DNA of 64,000 nucleotides from Castellaniella defragrans (GTDB taxonomy: Bacteria; Pseudomonadota; Gammaproteobacteria; Burkholderiales; Burkholderiaceae_B), in the NCBI RefSeq assembly GCF_014203015.1, contig NZ_JACHIB010000001.1, positions 62,001-126,000 on the forward strand. The letters are read 5' to 3'. Made by a program: the position numbers and the translations under genes. Each line of letters starts with the position of its first letter. Position 1 is the stretch's first letter. The notes under the pieces were generated by a model. It worked only from the letters and a program-made list of their open reading frames with translations. It was not told where the DNA came from and searched no databases. Shown here one piece after another: positions 29,057-37,611 of this stretch.

Positions 29057-29281
29057 TCAGAGGTCCCGGCGCGCGAGCGCCATGGCCTCGCGCAGGATCG
29101 ACAGATCGCCGATGTGGTTGGCCAGCAGCAGGATCAGGCGCGCGTTGACCTGCACGCTCTGCTCGTCGCTGAGGTCCCGGTGCAGCTCGATCAGTTCGGC
29201 GTAGAAGTCGTCGCCCGGCGTGTAGGCGCGCACGTAGTGCTTGCCGGGCTCGCCCAGGTTCAGGTTCAGATTGAGCCCCAT
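29057..29281 (-). CDS. DUF2783 small partner of the flavin monooxygenase
   Basis: The 74-residue protein has helical character (FYAELIELHRDLSDEQSVQVNARLILLLANHIGD) and matches the DUF2783 type. It starts five bases after the stop of the flavin monooxygenase. Such proteins are encoded directly behind flavin monooxygenases of the MhpA-like class. In the 3-hydroxyphenylacetate 6-hydroxylase of Pseudomonas putida U a large flavoprotein (MhaA) works with a small coupling protein (MhaB); this pair has the same organisation and could be its counterpart. That is an analogy from gene order and size, not proven homology. Confidence 0.8.
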   Translation of the reverse strand: MGLNLNLNLGEPGKHYVRAYTPGDDFYAELIELHRDLSDEQSVQVNARLILLLANHIGDLSILREAMALARRDL

Positions 29282-29286
29282 GCCGG

Positions 29287-30954
29287 TCAGCCCTGCTGGC
29301 AGGTCGCCTGGTCGAGGGCCTGGCGGACCTGGGCCACGTCGAGCCGGCGCCAGCGGGCCGCGATGTGCTGATCGGGCCGGATCAGCCAGGCCGAGCCGGG
29401 CTGCGCGTCGTAGCGCTCGGCGAAGCGGCCGGTGTAGTCCTCCATGACCTTGAAGCCGTGCGGCGAACGTCCGCCGGCCGGGGTGACCAGGATGACGTCC
29501 ACGGGCATCGGCCCGGCGATGAGGCCCTGCAGGGCATCCGCCTCGGTCACGTCGGCCGGGTTCTGGAGGTAGACCAGCAGCTTGAAGTCGTTGCCCAGGC
29601 GGCTGAGCAGCCAGAAATGGGCGACCTGCGCCCGCATGGGGCAGTCGTCGCAGGGGGCGCCGGGGATCATGTCACTGGAGAACGGCGCGGTATCGGGTGT
29701 ATTCAAAGCGGACTCCTCTAGCAGGGTGGGAACGGACAGGCGCCCGGAGTTCACCAGCGCCCGGGCAAAGGGATAGTGCCGCGCCAGGCCCAGCACCGCA
29801 TTGCGGAATGCCAGCGCCGTCCTGGTGCGGGGGGAAATGAAGTCCATCGAGCGCGACGAATGCTGCAGGTTCTCGTCGGCGGCGACGATGCGCTCGTCGG
29901 AATAGGAATCGAGCAGGCGTTCCGGCGCCAGCCCCTGCAGCACGAAGCGCAGTTTCCAGCCCAGGTTGTCGGCGTCCTGGATGCCGGAATTGCTGCCGCG
30001 CGCGCCGAAGGGCGAGACCTGGTGCGCCGCATCGCCGGCGAACAGCACCCGCCCGTGGCGGAACTTCGCCATGCGCCGGCACTGGAAGGTATAGACCCCC
30101 ACCCAGTCGAGCTCGAAGTCGTGCTCTTCGCCCAGCATGGCCCGGATGCGCGGAATCACGTTCTCGGGGCGTTTTTCGACTTCCGGGTCCACGTCCCAGC
30201 CCAGCTGGAAATCGATGCGCCAGACGTTGTCGGCCTGATGATGCAGCAGCACCGACTGCCCCGGATGGAAGGGCGGGTCGAACCAGAACCAGCGCTCGGC
30301 GGGGAAATCGGCCTTCATGAGGACGTCGGCCACGAGGAACCGGTCCATGAAGTACTTGCCTTCGGCCTCCAGGCCCAGCATGCGGCGCACGGCGCTGCGC
30401 GCGCCGTCGGCCGCGATCAGCCAGCCGGCCTCGACGGCATAGGCGCCATCGGGGGTTTCGACCTGCAGGGAGACGCCCCGCTCGTGGGGCCGCGCCGCCG
30501 TCACCTTGTTGCAGAAGCGCAGTTCGAGCGCGGGCAGGGCGCGGGCGCGCTGCAGCAGGAAATCTTCCAGGTAGTACTGCTGCAGGTTGATCATGCCGGG
30601 GCGCTGGTGATCGGGCTGCGGCAGCAGGTTGAAGCTGTAGATTTCCTCGTCGCGGAAGAAGGTGCGGCCCACGTTCCAGCCGACCCCTTTCTCGACGCAG
30701 GCGTCGCCCACCCCGAGGCGGTCGAGGATTTCGAGGGTGCGCTTGGCGTGGCAGACCCCGCAGGAGCCGACCGCCACGGTCCTGTCCTCGTCGAGCAGCA
30801 GCACGGCCTGGCCCTGCTGGGCCAGGTCGATGGCGACGGCCAGGCCCACCGGCCCCGCCCCCACGACCACCACCGGGTGGTGGCCGGGCTGGCCGGAGCG
30901 CAGCTCCGGCGGCGGCCGATAGGGCTGGTTCTGGTGCTGGTAGGTATGGTTCAT
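29287..30954 (-). CDS. FAD-dependent aromatic monooxygenase (MhpA/MhaA-like)
   Basis: The 555-residue flavoprotein hydroxylase of the PheA/MhpA class has an N-terminal FAD dinucleotide fold (VVVVGAGPVGLAVAIDLAQQG), the DG motif (WLIAADGARSAVRR) and the second FAD motif (GRVLFAGDAAHQVSPFGARG). A C-terminal thioredoxin-like domain follows. It should hydroxylate a phenolic acid using NAD(P)H and O2. The best guess is 3-hydroxyphenylacetate to homogentisate (MhaA) or a 3-hydroxyphenylpropionate-like substrate. The guess rests on the small DUF2783 partner and the complete homogentisate pathway later in the window. It is the second-last gene of the liv-like transport cluster, 36 bases after the hemerythrin-LivF gene. 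Confidence 0.88.
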   Translation of the reverse strand: MNHTYQHQNQPYRPPPELRSGQPGHHPVVVVGAGPVGLAVAIDLAQQGQAVLLLDEDRTVAVGSCGVCHAKRTLEILDRLGVGDACVEKGVGWNVGRTFFRDEEIYSFNLLPQPDHQRPGMINLQQYYLEDFLLQRARALPALELRFCNKVTAARPHERGVSLQVETPDGAYAVEAGWLIAADGARSAVRRMLGLEAEGKYFMDRFLVADVLMKADFPAERWFWFDPPFHPGQSVLLHHQADNVWRIDFQLGWDVDPEVEKRPENVIPRIRAMLGEEHDFELDWVGVYTFQCRRMAKFRHGRVLFAGDAAHQVSPFGARGSNSGIQDADNLGWKLRFVLQGLAPERLLDSYSDERIVAADENLQHSSRSMDFISPRTRTALAFRNAVLGLARHYPFARALVNSGRLSVPTLLEESALNTPDTAPFSSDMIPGAPCDDCPMRAQVAHFWLLSRLGNDFKLLVYLQNPADVTEADALQGLIAGPMPVDVILVTPAGGRSPHGFKVMEDYTGRFAERYDAQPGSAWLIRPDQHIAARWRRLDVAQVRQALDQATCQQG

Positions 30955-30990
30955 GGGTTCATGACGATGGGAAGAAATTGCGGCGGCGCG

Positions 30991-32298
30991 CTACATGCCC
31001 AGATAGGCCGCCCGCACCTGCTCGTTGCTGATCATTTCCTGGCCCGTTCCCGAGAGCACGATGTGGCCGGTTTCCAGGACGTAGGCCCGGTCGGCGATGC
31101 CCAGGGCGGCAAAGGCGTTCTGCTCCACCAGCAGGATCGTGATGCCCTGCGCCTTCAGGGTGCGGATGACGTTGAAGACTTCCTCGACCAGCAGCGGCGC
31201 CAGGCCCATGGAGGGCTCGTCGAGCAGCAGCAGGCGCGGATGCCCCATGAGCGCCCGGCTGATGGCCAGCATCTGCTGCTGCCCGCCCGACAGGGTGCCC
31301 GCCGGCAGGTGGCGCTTTTCGTGCAGCACCGGGAACATCGTGTAGACCCGTTCGAGGTCGGCCGCGACGCCGGCCGGGGGGCGCAGGTAGGCCCCCAGGC
31401 GCAGATTGTCCTCGATGCTGAGAGGCCCGAAGACCTGGCGCCCTTCGGGACTGTGGCAGATGCCGGCGCGCACGCGCCGGTCGGCGCGCTGGCGGGAGAT
31501 GTCCTGGCCGGCGAAGCGGATCCGCCCCGCGCTGATCGGCTGGATGCCCGAGAGCGCCCGCAGGAAGGTCGTCTTGCCCGCGCCGTTGGCGCCCACCAGG
31601 GCCACCAGCTCGCCCTTGTGGACTTCCAGGCTGATGCCCTTCAACGCCTGGATGCGGCCGTAACAGGATTCGAGGTCCTGCACCTGCAGCAGCGGCTCGC
31701 GGCCGCGCGACAGGTGCTGGAAGCCGCCGGCCTGGCGGCCGCCCAGGCCGATGGCCTCGGGCGCCAGGGCGACGATGCGGTGGTAGAGCTCGCGGTATTC
31801 GGCGCGCGCCTGCTCGCCGAAGAGCGGGTCGCGGTGGTCGGAGAACGCCGCCGTGATGCCTTCCCAGTCCTCGTCCAGCAGGATCTCGCGCGCCAGGGGG
31901 AAGGCGTCCTTTTCCTCGGTGCGGATGTGCTGCTTGAGCTGGCGGGCGTATTCGCGCAGGCCGGCGATGAAGGCGGGCTGGGCGGCCAGGCTGCCCTGCC
32001 CCAGGAAGCCGCGCAGCGCGGCCAGGCTCTGCGGGCCGTCGCGGTGCTCTTTTTCCAGCGGATCGAGCACCGCGGCCACGGCCTCGGGCGCGCGCCGGTG
32101 CATGGCGCTGAACAGGTACTGCTCTTCCTTGGCGTGATGGCAGCCGTCCATGAATTCCTGGATGTAGTCGAACAAGGCCGTGAAAAAGCCTTCTTCGACC
32201 GGCTGGCCCGCCTCCAGCTCGTTGGCCACCCAGTCCATGGTGGTGGCGATGCGCCAGAGGTTGCGGTGTTCTTCCTGGATGATGTCGAGTGCGTGCAT
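30991..32298 (-). CDS. fusion of hemerythrin HHE domain and LivF-type ABC ATPase
   Basis: The 435-residue protein has two unrelated parts in one continuous frame. Residues 1-165 form a hemerythrin-like four-helix domain with the expected diiron ligands: His11 (EEHRNL), His54/55 and Glu58 (CHHAKEEQ), His85 (KEHRD), His124 and Glu128 (KQHIRTEE). Residues 200-435 are a LivF-type branched-chain-amino-acid ABC ATPase with Walker A GANGAGKTT (236-244), signature LSGGQQQ and Walker B LLLLDEPSMGL. The start overlaps nothing; livG ends 11 bases upstream. LivF proteins are normally about 235 residues with no such head. A role in oxygen, NO or iron sensing that gates uptake is inference. Confidence 0.92.
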   Translation of the reverse strand: MHALDIIQEEHRNLWRIATTMDWVANELEAGQPVEEGFFTALFDYIQEFMDGCHHAKEEQYLFSAMHRRAPEAVAAVLDPLEKEHRDGPQSLAALRGFLGQGSLAAQPAFIAGLREYARQLKQHIRTEEKDAFPLAREILLDEDWEGITAAFSDHRDPLFGEQARAEYRELYHRIVALAPEAIGLGGRQAGGFQHLSRGREPLLQVQDLESCYGRIQALKGISLEVHKGELVALVGANGAGKTTFLRALSGIQPISAGRIRFAGQDISRQRADRRVRAGICHSPEGRQVFGPLSIEDNLRLGAYLRPPAGVAADLERVYTMFPVLHEKRHLPAGTLSGGQQQMLAISRALMGHPRLLLLDEPSMGLAPLLVEEVFNVIRTLKAQGITILLVEQNAFAALGIADRAYVLETGHIVLSGTGQEMISNEQVRAAYLGM

Positions 32299-32309
32299 GG
32301 TTTCCCCGC

Positions 32310-33071
<762 letters not shown>

Positions 33072-33074
33072 GGC

Positions 33075-34007
33075 TCAGTTCTCCAGGCGCAGGCGGGCCG
33101 CCAGGGTGGGCACCAGGCCCCGCGGCAGGAAGATCATGCACAGCATCAGGATGGCGCCGAAGACGACGATTTCCCAGCCCTCGAAGGTGGCCAGCGCCTG
33201 GGGCAGCGCCGTCAGCAGCACGGCCCCCAGCACCGACCCGAACACCGAGGCCATGCCGCCCACCACCACCATGGTGACGAGTTCGATCGAGTGGAAGAAA
33301 TTGGCCACGTCGGGCGTCACGAAGCCGACGTAATGGGCCAGGATGCTGCCCATGATGCTGGCCACCACGGCCGACAGCACGAAGATGGTCGTCTTGAAGC
33401 GGGGCACGTCGATGCCCACCACCTGCGAGGCGATCTCCGAGCCGTGCAGGCCGCGCAGGGCGCGCCCGAAGGGGGAATCGATCAGGTTCAGGGCGCCCCA
33501 GACGCCGAGCAGCAGCACGGCGGCCACGACCCAGTACCACTGGCGGTCGCTCATGAGCTCGAAGCCGAACAGCCCCATGGAGGGCACCGGCATGCCGTCG
33601 GGGCCGCCCGTCCAGGCGGCCTCGTTGCGGATGACGATGTTGATGATGATGCCCAGCCCCAGCGTGGCCATGGCCAGGTAGTGGCCCTTGAGGCGCAGGA
33701 TGGGGCGCGCCACCAGCAGGGCCAGCACGCCGGCGGCCAGCGCCCCGGCCGCCAGGGCCGGCAGGGGATGCCAGCCGAAGTGGGTGGGCAGCACGGCCGA
33801 GGCGTAGGCGCCGATGCCCACGAAGCCCGCATGGCCCAGGCTGATCTGGCCGGCATAGCCGACCAGCAGGTTCAGGCTGAGCACGATGACGGCATTGATC
33901 GCCATGCGGATGACGATGTCCAGGTAGTAGCTGTTGGGCACGAGGAAGGGCGTGACCGCCAGCACCGCGGCCAGCACGATCAGGCCCAGGAGGGAGCGAC
34001 GACTCAT
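33075..34007 (-). CDS. livM: LivM-type ABC transporter permease
   Basis: The 310-residue inner-membrane permease has about nine to ten helices. The LivM motif appears as LNLLVGYAGQISLGHAGFVGIGAY, and FGRALRGLHGSEIASQVVGIDVPRFK is the EAA-like coupling loop. It pairs with LivH, starts two bases after the livH stop, and is followed by livG three bases later. The substrate is unproven. Confidence 0.92.
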   Translation of the reverse strand: MSRRSLLGLIVLAAVLAVTPFLVPNSYYLDIVIRMAINAVIVLSLNLLVGYAGQISLGHAGFVGIGAYASAVLPTHFGWHPLPALAAGALAAGVLALLVARPILRLKGHYLAMATLGLGIIINIVIRNEAAWTGGPDGMPVPSMGLFGFELMSDRQWYWVVAAVLLLGVWGALNLIDSPFGRALRGLHGSEIASQVVGIDVPRFKTTIFVLSAVVASIMGSILAHYVGFVTPDVANFFHSIELVTMVVVGGMASVFGSVLGAVLLTALPQALATFEGWEIVVFGAILMLCMIFLPRGLVPTLAARLRLEN

Positions 34008-34009
34008 GA

Positions 34010-34885
34010 TTACACCCGATCGGTGGAAAGACCGCCGAACAGGCCGCGCGGCATGAAGAACAGGATCAGCAGGATCAGGACGAATGGAATGGCGTCCTTG
34101 TAGGCCGAGGAGATGTAGCCGGCGCCCATGGCCTCCAGCACGCCGACCAGCAGCCCGCCGACCACGGCCCCCAGGCCGTTGCCCAGGCCGCCGACCACGG
34201 CGGCGACGAAGCCCTTGAGGCCCAGCATGATGCCCACGTCGAACGAGGTGAGGGTGATGGGCGTGATGAGGATGCCGCCCAGGGCCCCCAGCGCGGCGGC
34301 CAGCGCGAAGCTCATGAGCAGCACCCAGCCGGTGCTGATGCCCACGAGCTGCGCCGCGACGGCATTGAAGGCCGTGGCCAGCATGGCCTTGCCCATGAGG
34401 GTGCGGCTGAAGAAGTACCAGAGCAGCGCGACCACCAGCGCCGTCACGCCGAAGACCCAGAGGCTCTGGGGCAGCAGCGTGGCGCCCAGGATGGACAGGG
34501 GCGCGTGGTCGGAGAAGGGCGGCAGGCTGTGGGCGCCCTTGCCCAGCCAGACCTGGACGAGGCCGCGCAGCACCAGCGAGGCGCCGATGGTGATGATGAT
34601 CAGCGTGACGGTGTCGGCGTTCTTGACGGGCTCGATCGTGAGCTTTTCCATCAGCACGCCCACCAGCGCGGGCACCAGCACGGCCAGCGCGAAGGCCGGC
34701 GCCCAGTGCAGTCCCGCCTGCGTGAAGAACACCGCCAGCATGCCGCCCAGCATGATGAATTCGCCCTGGGCGAAGTTGATCACGTTGCTGGCGTTGTAGA
34801 TGAGGTTGAAGCCCAGGGCCGCCAGGGCGTACGTCGCCCCGACGGTCAGGCCGGAAAACAGGAACTGCAGAAACTCGGCTTGCAC
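34010..34885 (-). CDS. livH: LivH-type ABC transporter permease
   Basis: The 291-residue inner-membrane permease starts at GTG, preceded by GTGGGAGACAATCC. LivH motifs are GLTVGATYALAALGFNLIYN and NFAQGEFIMLGG. It is the first gene of the livH-livM-livG-livF block on this strand and lies 356 bases downstream of the binding-protein gene, with a terminator-like hairpin between them, so it may have its own promoter. Confidence 0.92.
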   Translation of the reverse strand: MQAEFLQFLFSGLTVGATYALAALGFNLIYNASNVINFAQGEFIMLGGMLAVFFTQAGLHWAPAFALAVLVPALVGVLMEKLTIEPVKNADTVTLIIITIGASLVLRGLVQVWLGKGAHSLPPFSDHAPLSILGATLLPQSLWVFGVTALVVALLWYFFSRTLMGKAMLATAFNAVAAQLVGISTGWVLLMSFALAAALGALGGILITPITLTSFDVGIMLGLKGFVAAVVGGLGNGLGAVVGGLLVGVLEAMGAGYISSAYKDAIPFVLILLILFFMPRGLFGGLSTDRV

Positions 34886-35241
34886 GGATTGTCTCCCACG
34901 AGCGCCGGCGGATCGGAGGCGAGATCCGCGCAGGCTGTCTGTATTGCGAACATCGCCGGATCGCCGGGATGTCCGATTTCGATGAAAAAGCAGGGGACTC
35001 GGTGCCGGCGATCAGGCGGATCGGGCGGATCCGGCCGGTGCGCCCGTGCGCCCTGCTCCATGGATCGTCGAGAGAATTCTAATTCACTAAGATATTCGTA
35101 AATATTAGGGCTATCCCCGAATGTCTCCGCAGGCCTTCGCACGTTCCCGAATGAAATGCCCGCACGGGCGCGGCAGGCGGGTGCGGGCATCCGGGGCAAC
35201 GGCCGCCAGGCCGGAAGCCCGGCGGCCTGGCGCGGACCGGC
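34886..35241 (-). promoter_or_regulatory. 356-bp spacer between binding-protein gene and livH, AT-rich promoter zone
   Basis: No gene is seen. On the minus strand, after the two hairpins near the binding-protein stop, an AT-rich segment at 35075-35110 (CCTAATATTTACGAATATC) could provide promoter elements for livHMGF. The segment between it and livH is GC-rich and unremarkable. Confidence 0.45.
35156..35190 (-). terminator. probable intrinsic terminator after the binding-protein gene
   Basis: A perfect 10-bp inverted repeat ATGCCCGCAC-N15-GTGCGGGCAT is followed on the minus strand by TTTCATT. A second perfect 10-bp repeat (CGCCAGGCCG/CGGCCTGGCG, 35204-35232) lies just before it, eight bases beyond the stop. 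Together they probably end the paa operon transcript. Confidence 0.65.
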
Positions 35242-36387
35242 TTACTGGGTCAGGGTCCAGTGGCCGCCCTTGATTTCGAGCATGCGGAAGGCGCTCAGGT
35301 CCAGGCCCATGTGGTCGGTGGCCGACATGTTGAATTCGCCGCCCGTGCCCATCAGGCCCTTGGTGCTCTCGATGGCGTCGCGTACCTTGGCCTTGTCGGT
35401 GGAGCCGGCGCGCTTGACGGCGTCGAGGTAGACCATCAGGCCGTCATAGGCGTGGCCGCCGAAGGTGGACACGTCCTGCTTCCAACGTTCCTGGAAGGCC
35501 TTGGCATAGCCCGTGACCACCGGCTTCTGCGGATCGCTGTCGGGCAGGTCCTGGGCCACCACCAGGGCCGCGCACGGCAGGCGGGTGCCTTCGGCCGCAT
35601 CGCGGGCGAGCTTGATGAACTCTTCCGAGCACACGCCGTGCGACTCGTACACCGGCAGCTTGATGTCCAGCTGCTTGTAGTTGCGCTGCACCAGCGCGGG
35701 TCCCTGGCCCAGGCCGAAGATGAACACGGCCTGGACGGCGGGGTTGTTCTTGATCTTGGTGAGCTGCGGACTCATGTCGGTATCCTTCGGGCCGTAGACT
35801 TCCTGGGCCACGATGTCGATGCCGTACTTGGACGCGACCGTCTCGGATTCCTTCTTGCCCGACTGGCCGAAGCCGCTGGTTTCGCTGACCAGGGCGATCT
35901 TCGAGATGCCGCGCTTCTTCATGTCCTCGAAGACCTTTTCCGCGGCCATGCGGTCGGTGTGCGGCATCTTGAAGACCCACTTCTTGACCGGATCGATGAC
36001 GACCACGGCGCCGGCCAGGGAGATGAAGGGGATCTCGGCCTTCTCGACCAGCGGCACCATGGACATGGTGGCGCCGGTGGTGGTGCCGCCGATGATCACG
36101 TCCACCTTGTCGTCGAAGATCAGGCGCTTGGTGAAGCCGTTGGCCTTGTTGGCGTCGCTGCCGTCGTCGTAGTGCACGAGCTGGAGCTGGCGGCCGAGCA
36201 CGCCGCCGTCCTTGTTGATGGACTCGACGTACATTTCGAGCGTCTTGGCTTCCGGGTCGCCCAGGAAGGCGGCCGGGCCGGTGGTCGAGAGGACCGAACC
36301 GATCTTGATCGGATCGGCCGCCTGGGCGGTAAGCCCGAAGGTGGCCAGGGCGAAGCCGGCCATCCAGCGCCAGGTGGAGGATTTCAT
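35242..36387 (-). CDS. periplasmic binding protein of a Liv-type ABC transporter
   Basis: The 381-residue protein has a signal peptide (MKSSTWRWMAGFALATFGLTAQA) and a type-I periplasmic-binding fold of the LivK/HAAT family (IKIGSVLSTTGPAAFLGDPE, GGTTTGATMSMVPLVEK). It probably feeds the LivHMGF-type permease downstream. Because its ATG overlaps the stop of paaJ, it is translated with the paa genes, which argues that its ligand is phenylacetate or a related aromatic acid. Ligand identity cannot be read from sequence. Confidence 0.9.
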   Translation of the reverse strand: MKSSTWRWMAGFALATFGLTAQAADPIKIGSVLSTTGPAAFLGDPEAKTLEMYVESINKDGGVLGRQLQLVHYDDGSDANKANGFTKRLIFDDKVDVIIGGTTTGATMSMVPLVEKAEIPFISLAGAVVVIDPVKKWVFKMPHTDRMAAEKVFEDMKKRGISKIALVSETSGFGQSGKKESETVASKYGIDIVAQEVYGPKDTDMSPQLTKIKNNPAVQAVFIFGLGQGPALVQRNYKQLDIKLPVYESHGVCSEEFIKLARDAAEGTRLPCAALVVAQDLPDSDPQKPVVTGYAKAFQERWKQDVSTFGGHAYDGLMVYLDAVKRAGSTDKAKVRDAIESTKGLMGTGGEFNMSATDHMGLDLSAFRMLEIKGGHWTLTQ

Positions 36388-37607
36388 GGTTTGTCTCCTT
36401 GAGGGGTGGGGTTTTCGATGATCATGGCAATGCCCTGGCCCACGCCGATGCACATGGTGCACAGGGCATAACGGCCGCCGGACCGGACCAGCTCGGCCGC
36501 GGCGGTGGTGACGAGCCGGGCGCCGCTCATGCCCAGCGGATGGCCGATGGCGATCGCGCCGCCATTCGGATTCACGTGCGGAGCGTCATCGGGCAGCCCC
36601 AGCTCGCGCAGCACCGCCAGGGATTGCGCGGCGAAGGCTTCGTTGAGCTCGATGACGTCCATCTGTTCCAGGCGCAGGCCGGTCTGGGCCAGCACCTTGC
36701 GGACCGCGGGGACCGGGCCGACCCCCATGATGCGGGGGGCCACGCCCGCGGCCGCCATGCCCAGGATGCGGGCCCGCGGCCTGAGGCCGTACTGCCGCAC
36801 GGCCTGCGCCGAGGCCAACAGCGCCGCGCAGGCCCCGTCGTTCACGCCCGAGGCATTGCCGGCGGTGACGCTCAGGTCGGGGCCGTTGATGCCGCGCAGC
36901 TTCGCCAGGCCTTCGGGCGTGCTGTCGGGACGCGGATGCTCGTCGGTATCGACGACCAGGTCCTCGCCCTTGCGCCGCGGGATGCGCACCGGGACGATCT
37001 CGTCGGCGAAGCGGCCCGCCGCCTGCGCCCGCGCCCAGCGCTGCTGGCTGCGCAGGGCGAAGGCATCCTGGTCGGCGCGCGACACGCCGAAGTCCAGCGC
37101 CACGTTGTCGGCCGTCTCGGGCATGGAATGCGTGCCATACGCCTTGGCCATGCGCGGATTGACGAAGCGCCAGCCGATGGTGGTGTCGTACACCGCCGCG
37201 GTGCGCGACCAGGCCTGCTCGGCCTTGGGCATGACGAAGGGCGCGCGCGACATGGATTCGACGCCGCCCGCCAGCATGAGATGGGCTTCGCCGGCGCGGA
37301 TGGCGCGCGCCGCGGTGCCGATGGCGTCCATGCCCGAACCGCACAGGCGGTTCAGGGTGGTGCCCGGCACCGTCTCGGGCAGCCCGGCCAGCAGCGCCGC
37401 CATGCGGGCCACGTTGCGGTTGTCCTCGCCCGCCTGGTTGGCGCAGCCCAGGATCACGTCGTCGACCGCGCCCCAGTCGAGTTCCGGGTGGCGCTGCACG
37501 AGGGCCTGCAGCGGCAGGGCGGCCAGATCGTCGGCCCGCACGCCCGCCAGGGCGCCGCCGTAGCGGCCGATGGGGGTGCGGACCGCATCGCAGAGAAAGG
37601 CGTCCAT
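36384..37607 (-). CDS. paaJ: 3-oxoadipyl-CoA/3-oxo-5,6-dehydrosuberyl-CoA thiolase
   Basis: The 407-residue thiolase of the PcaF/PaaJ type has the nucleophilic-cysteine motif RLCGSGMDAIGTAARA, the NEAFAAQSLAVLRELG motif, the GGAIAIGHPLGMSGARL motif and the C-terminal active-site CMCIGVGQG. In phenylacetate degradation it cleaves the ring-opened beta-ketoacyl-CoA and later 3-oxoadipyl-CoA to acetyl-CoA and succinyl-CoA. Length is normal. The start lies four bases after the paaK stop, and its own stop overlaps the binding-protein ATG. Confidence 0.92.
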   Translation of the reverse strand: MDAFLCDAVRTPIGRYGGALAGVRADDLAALPLQALVQRHPELDWGAVDDVILGCANQAGEDNRNVARMAALLAGLPETVPGTTLNRLCGSGMDAIGTAARAIRAGEAHLMLAGGVESMSRAPFVMPKAEQAWSRTAAVYDTTIGWRFVNPRMAKAYGTHSMPETADNVALDFGVSRADQDAFALRSQQRWARAQAAGRFADEIVPVRIPRRKGEDLVVDTDEHPRPDSTPEGLAKLRGINGPDLSVTAGNASGVNDGACAALLASAQAVRQYGLRPRARILGMAAAGVAPRIMGVGPVPAVRKVLAQTGLRLEQMDVIELNEAFAAQSLAVLRELGLPDDAPHVNPNGGAIAIGHPLGMSGARLVTTAAAELVRSGGRYALCTMCIGVGQGIAMIIENPTPQGDKP

Positions 37608-37611
37608 GGGT

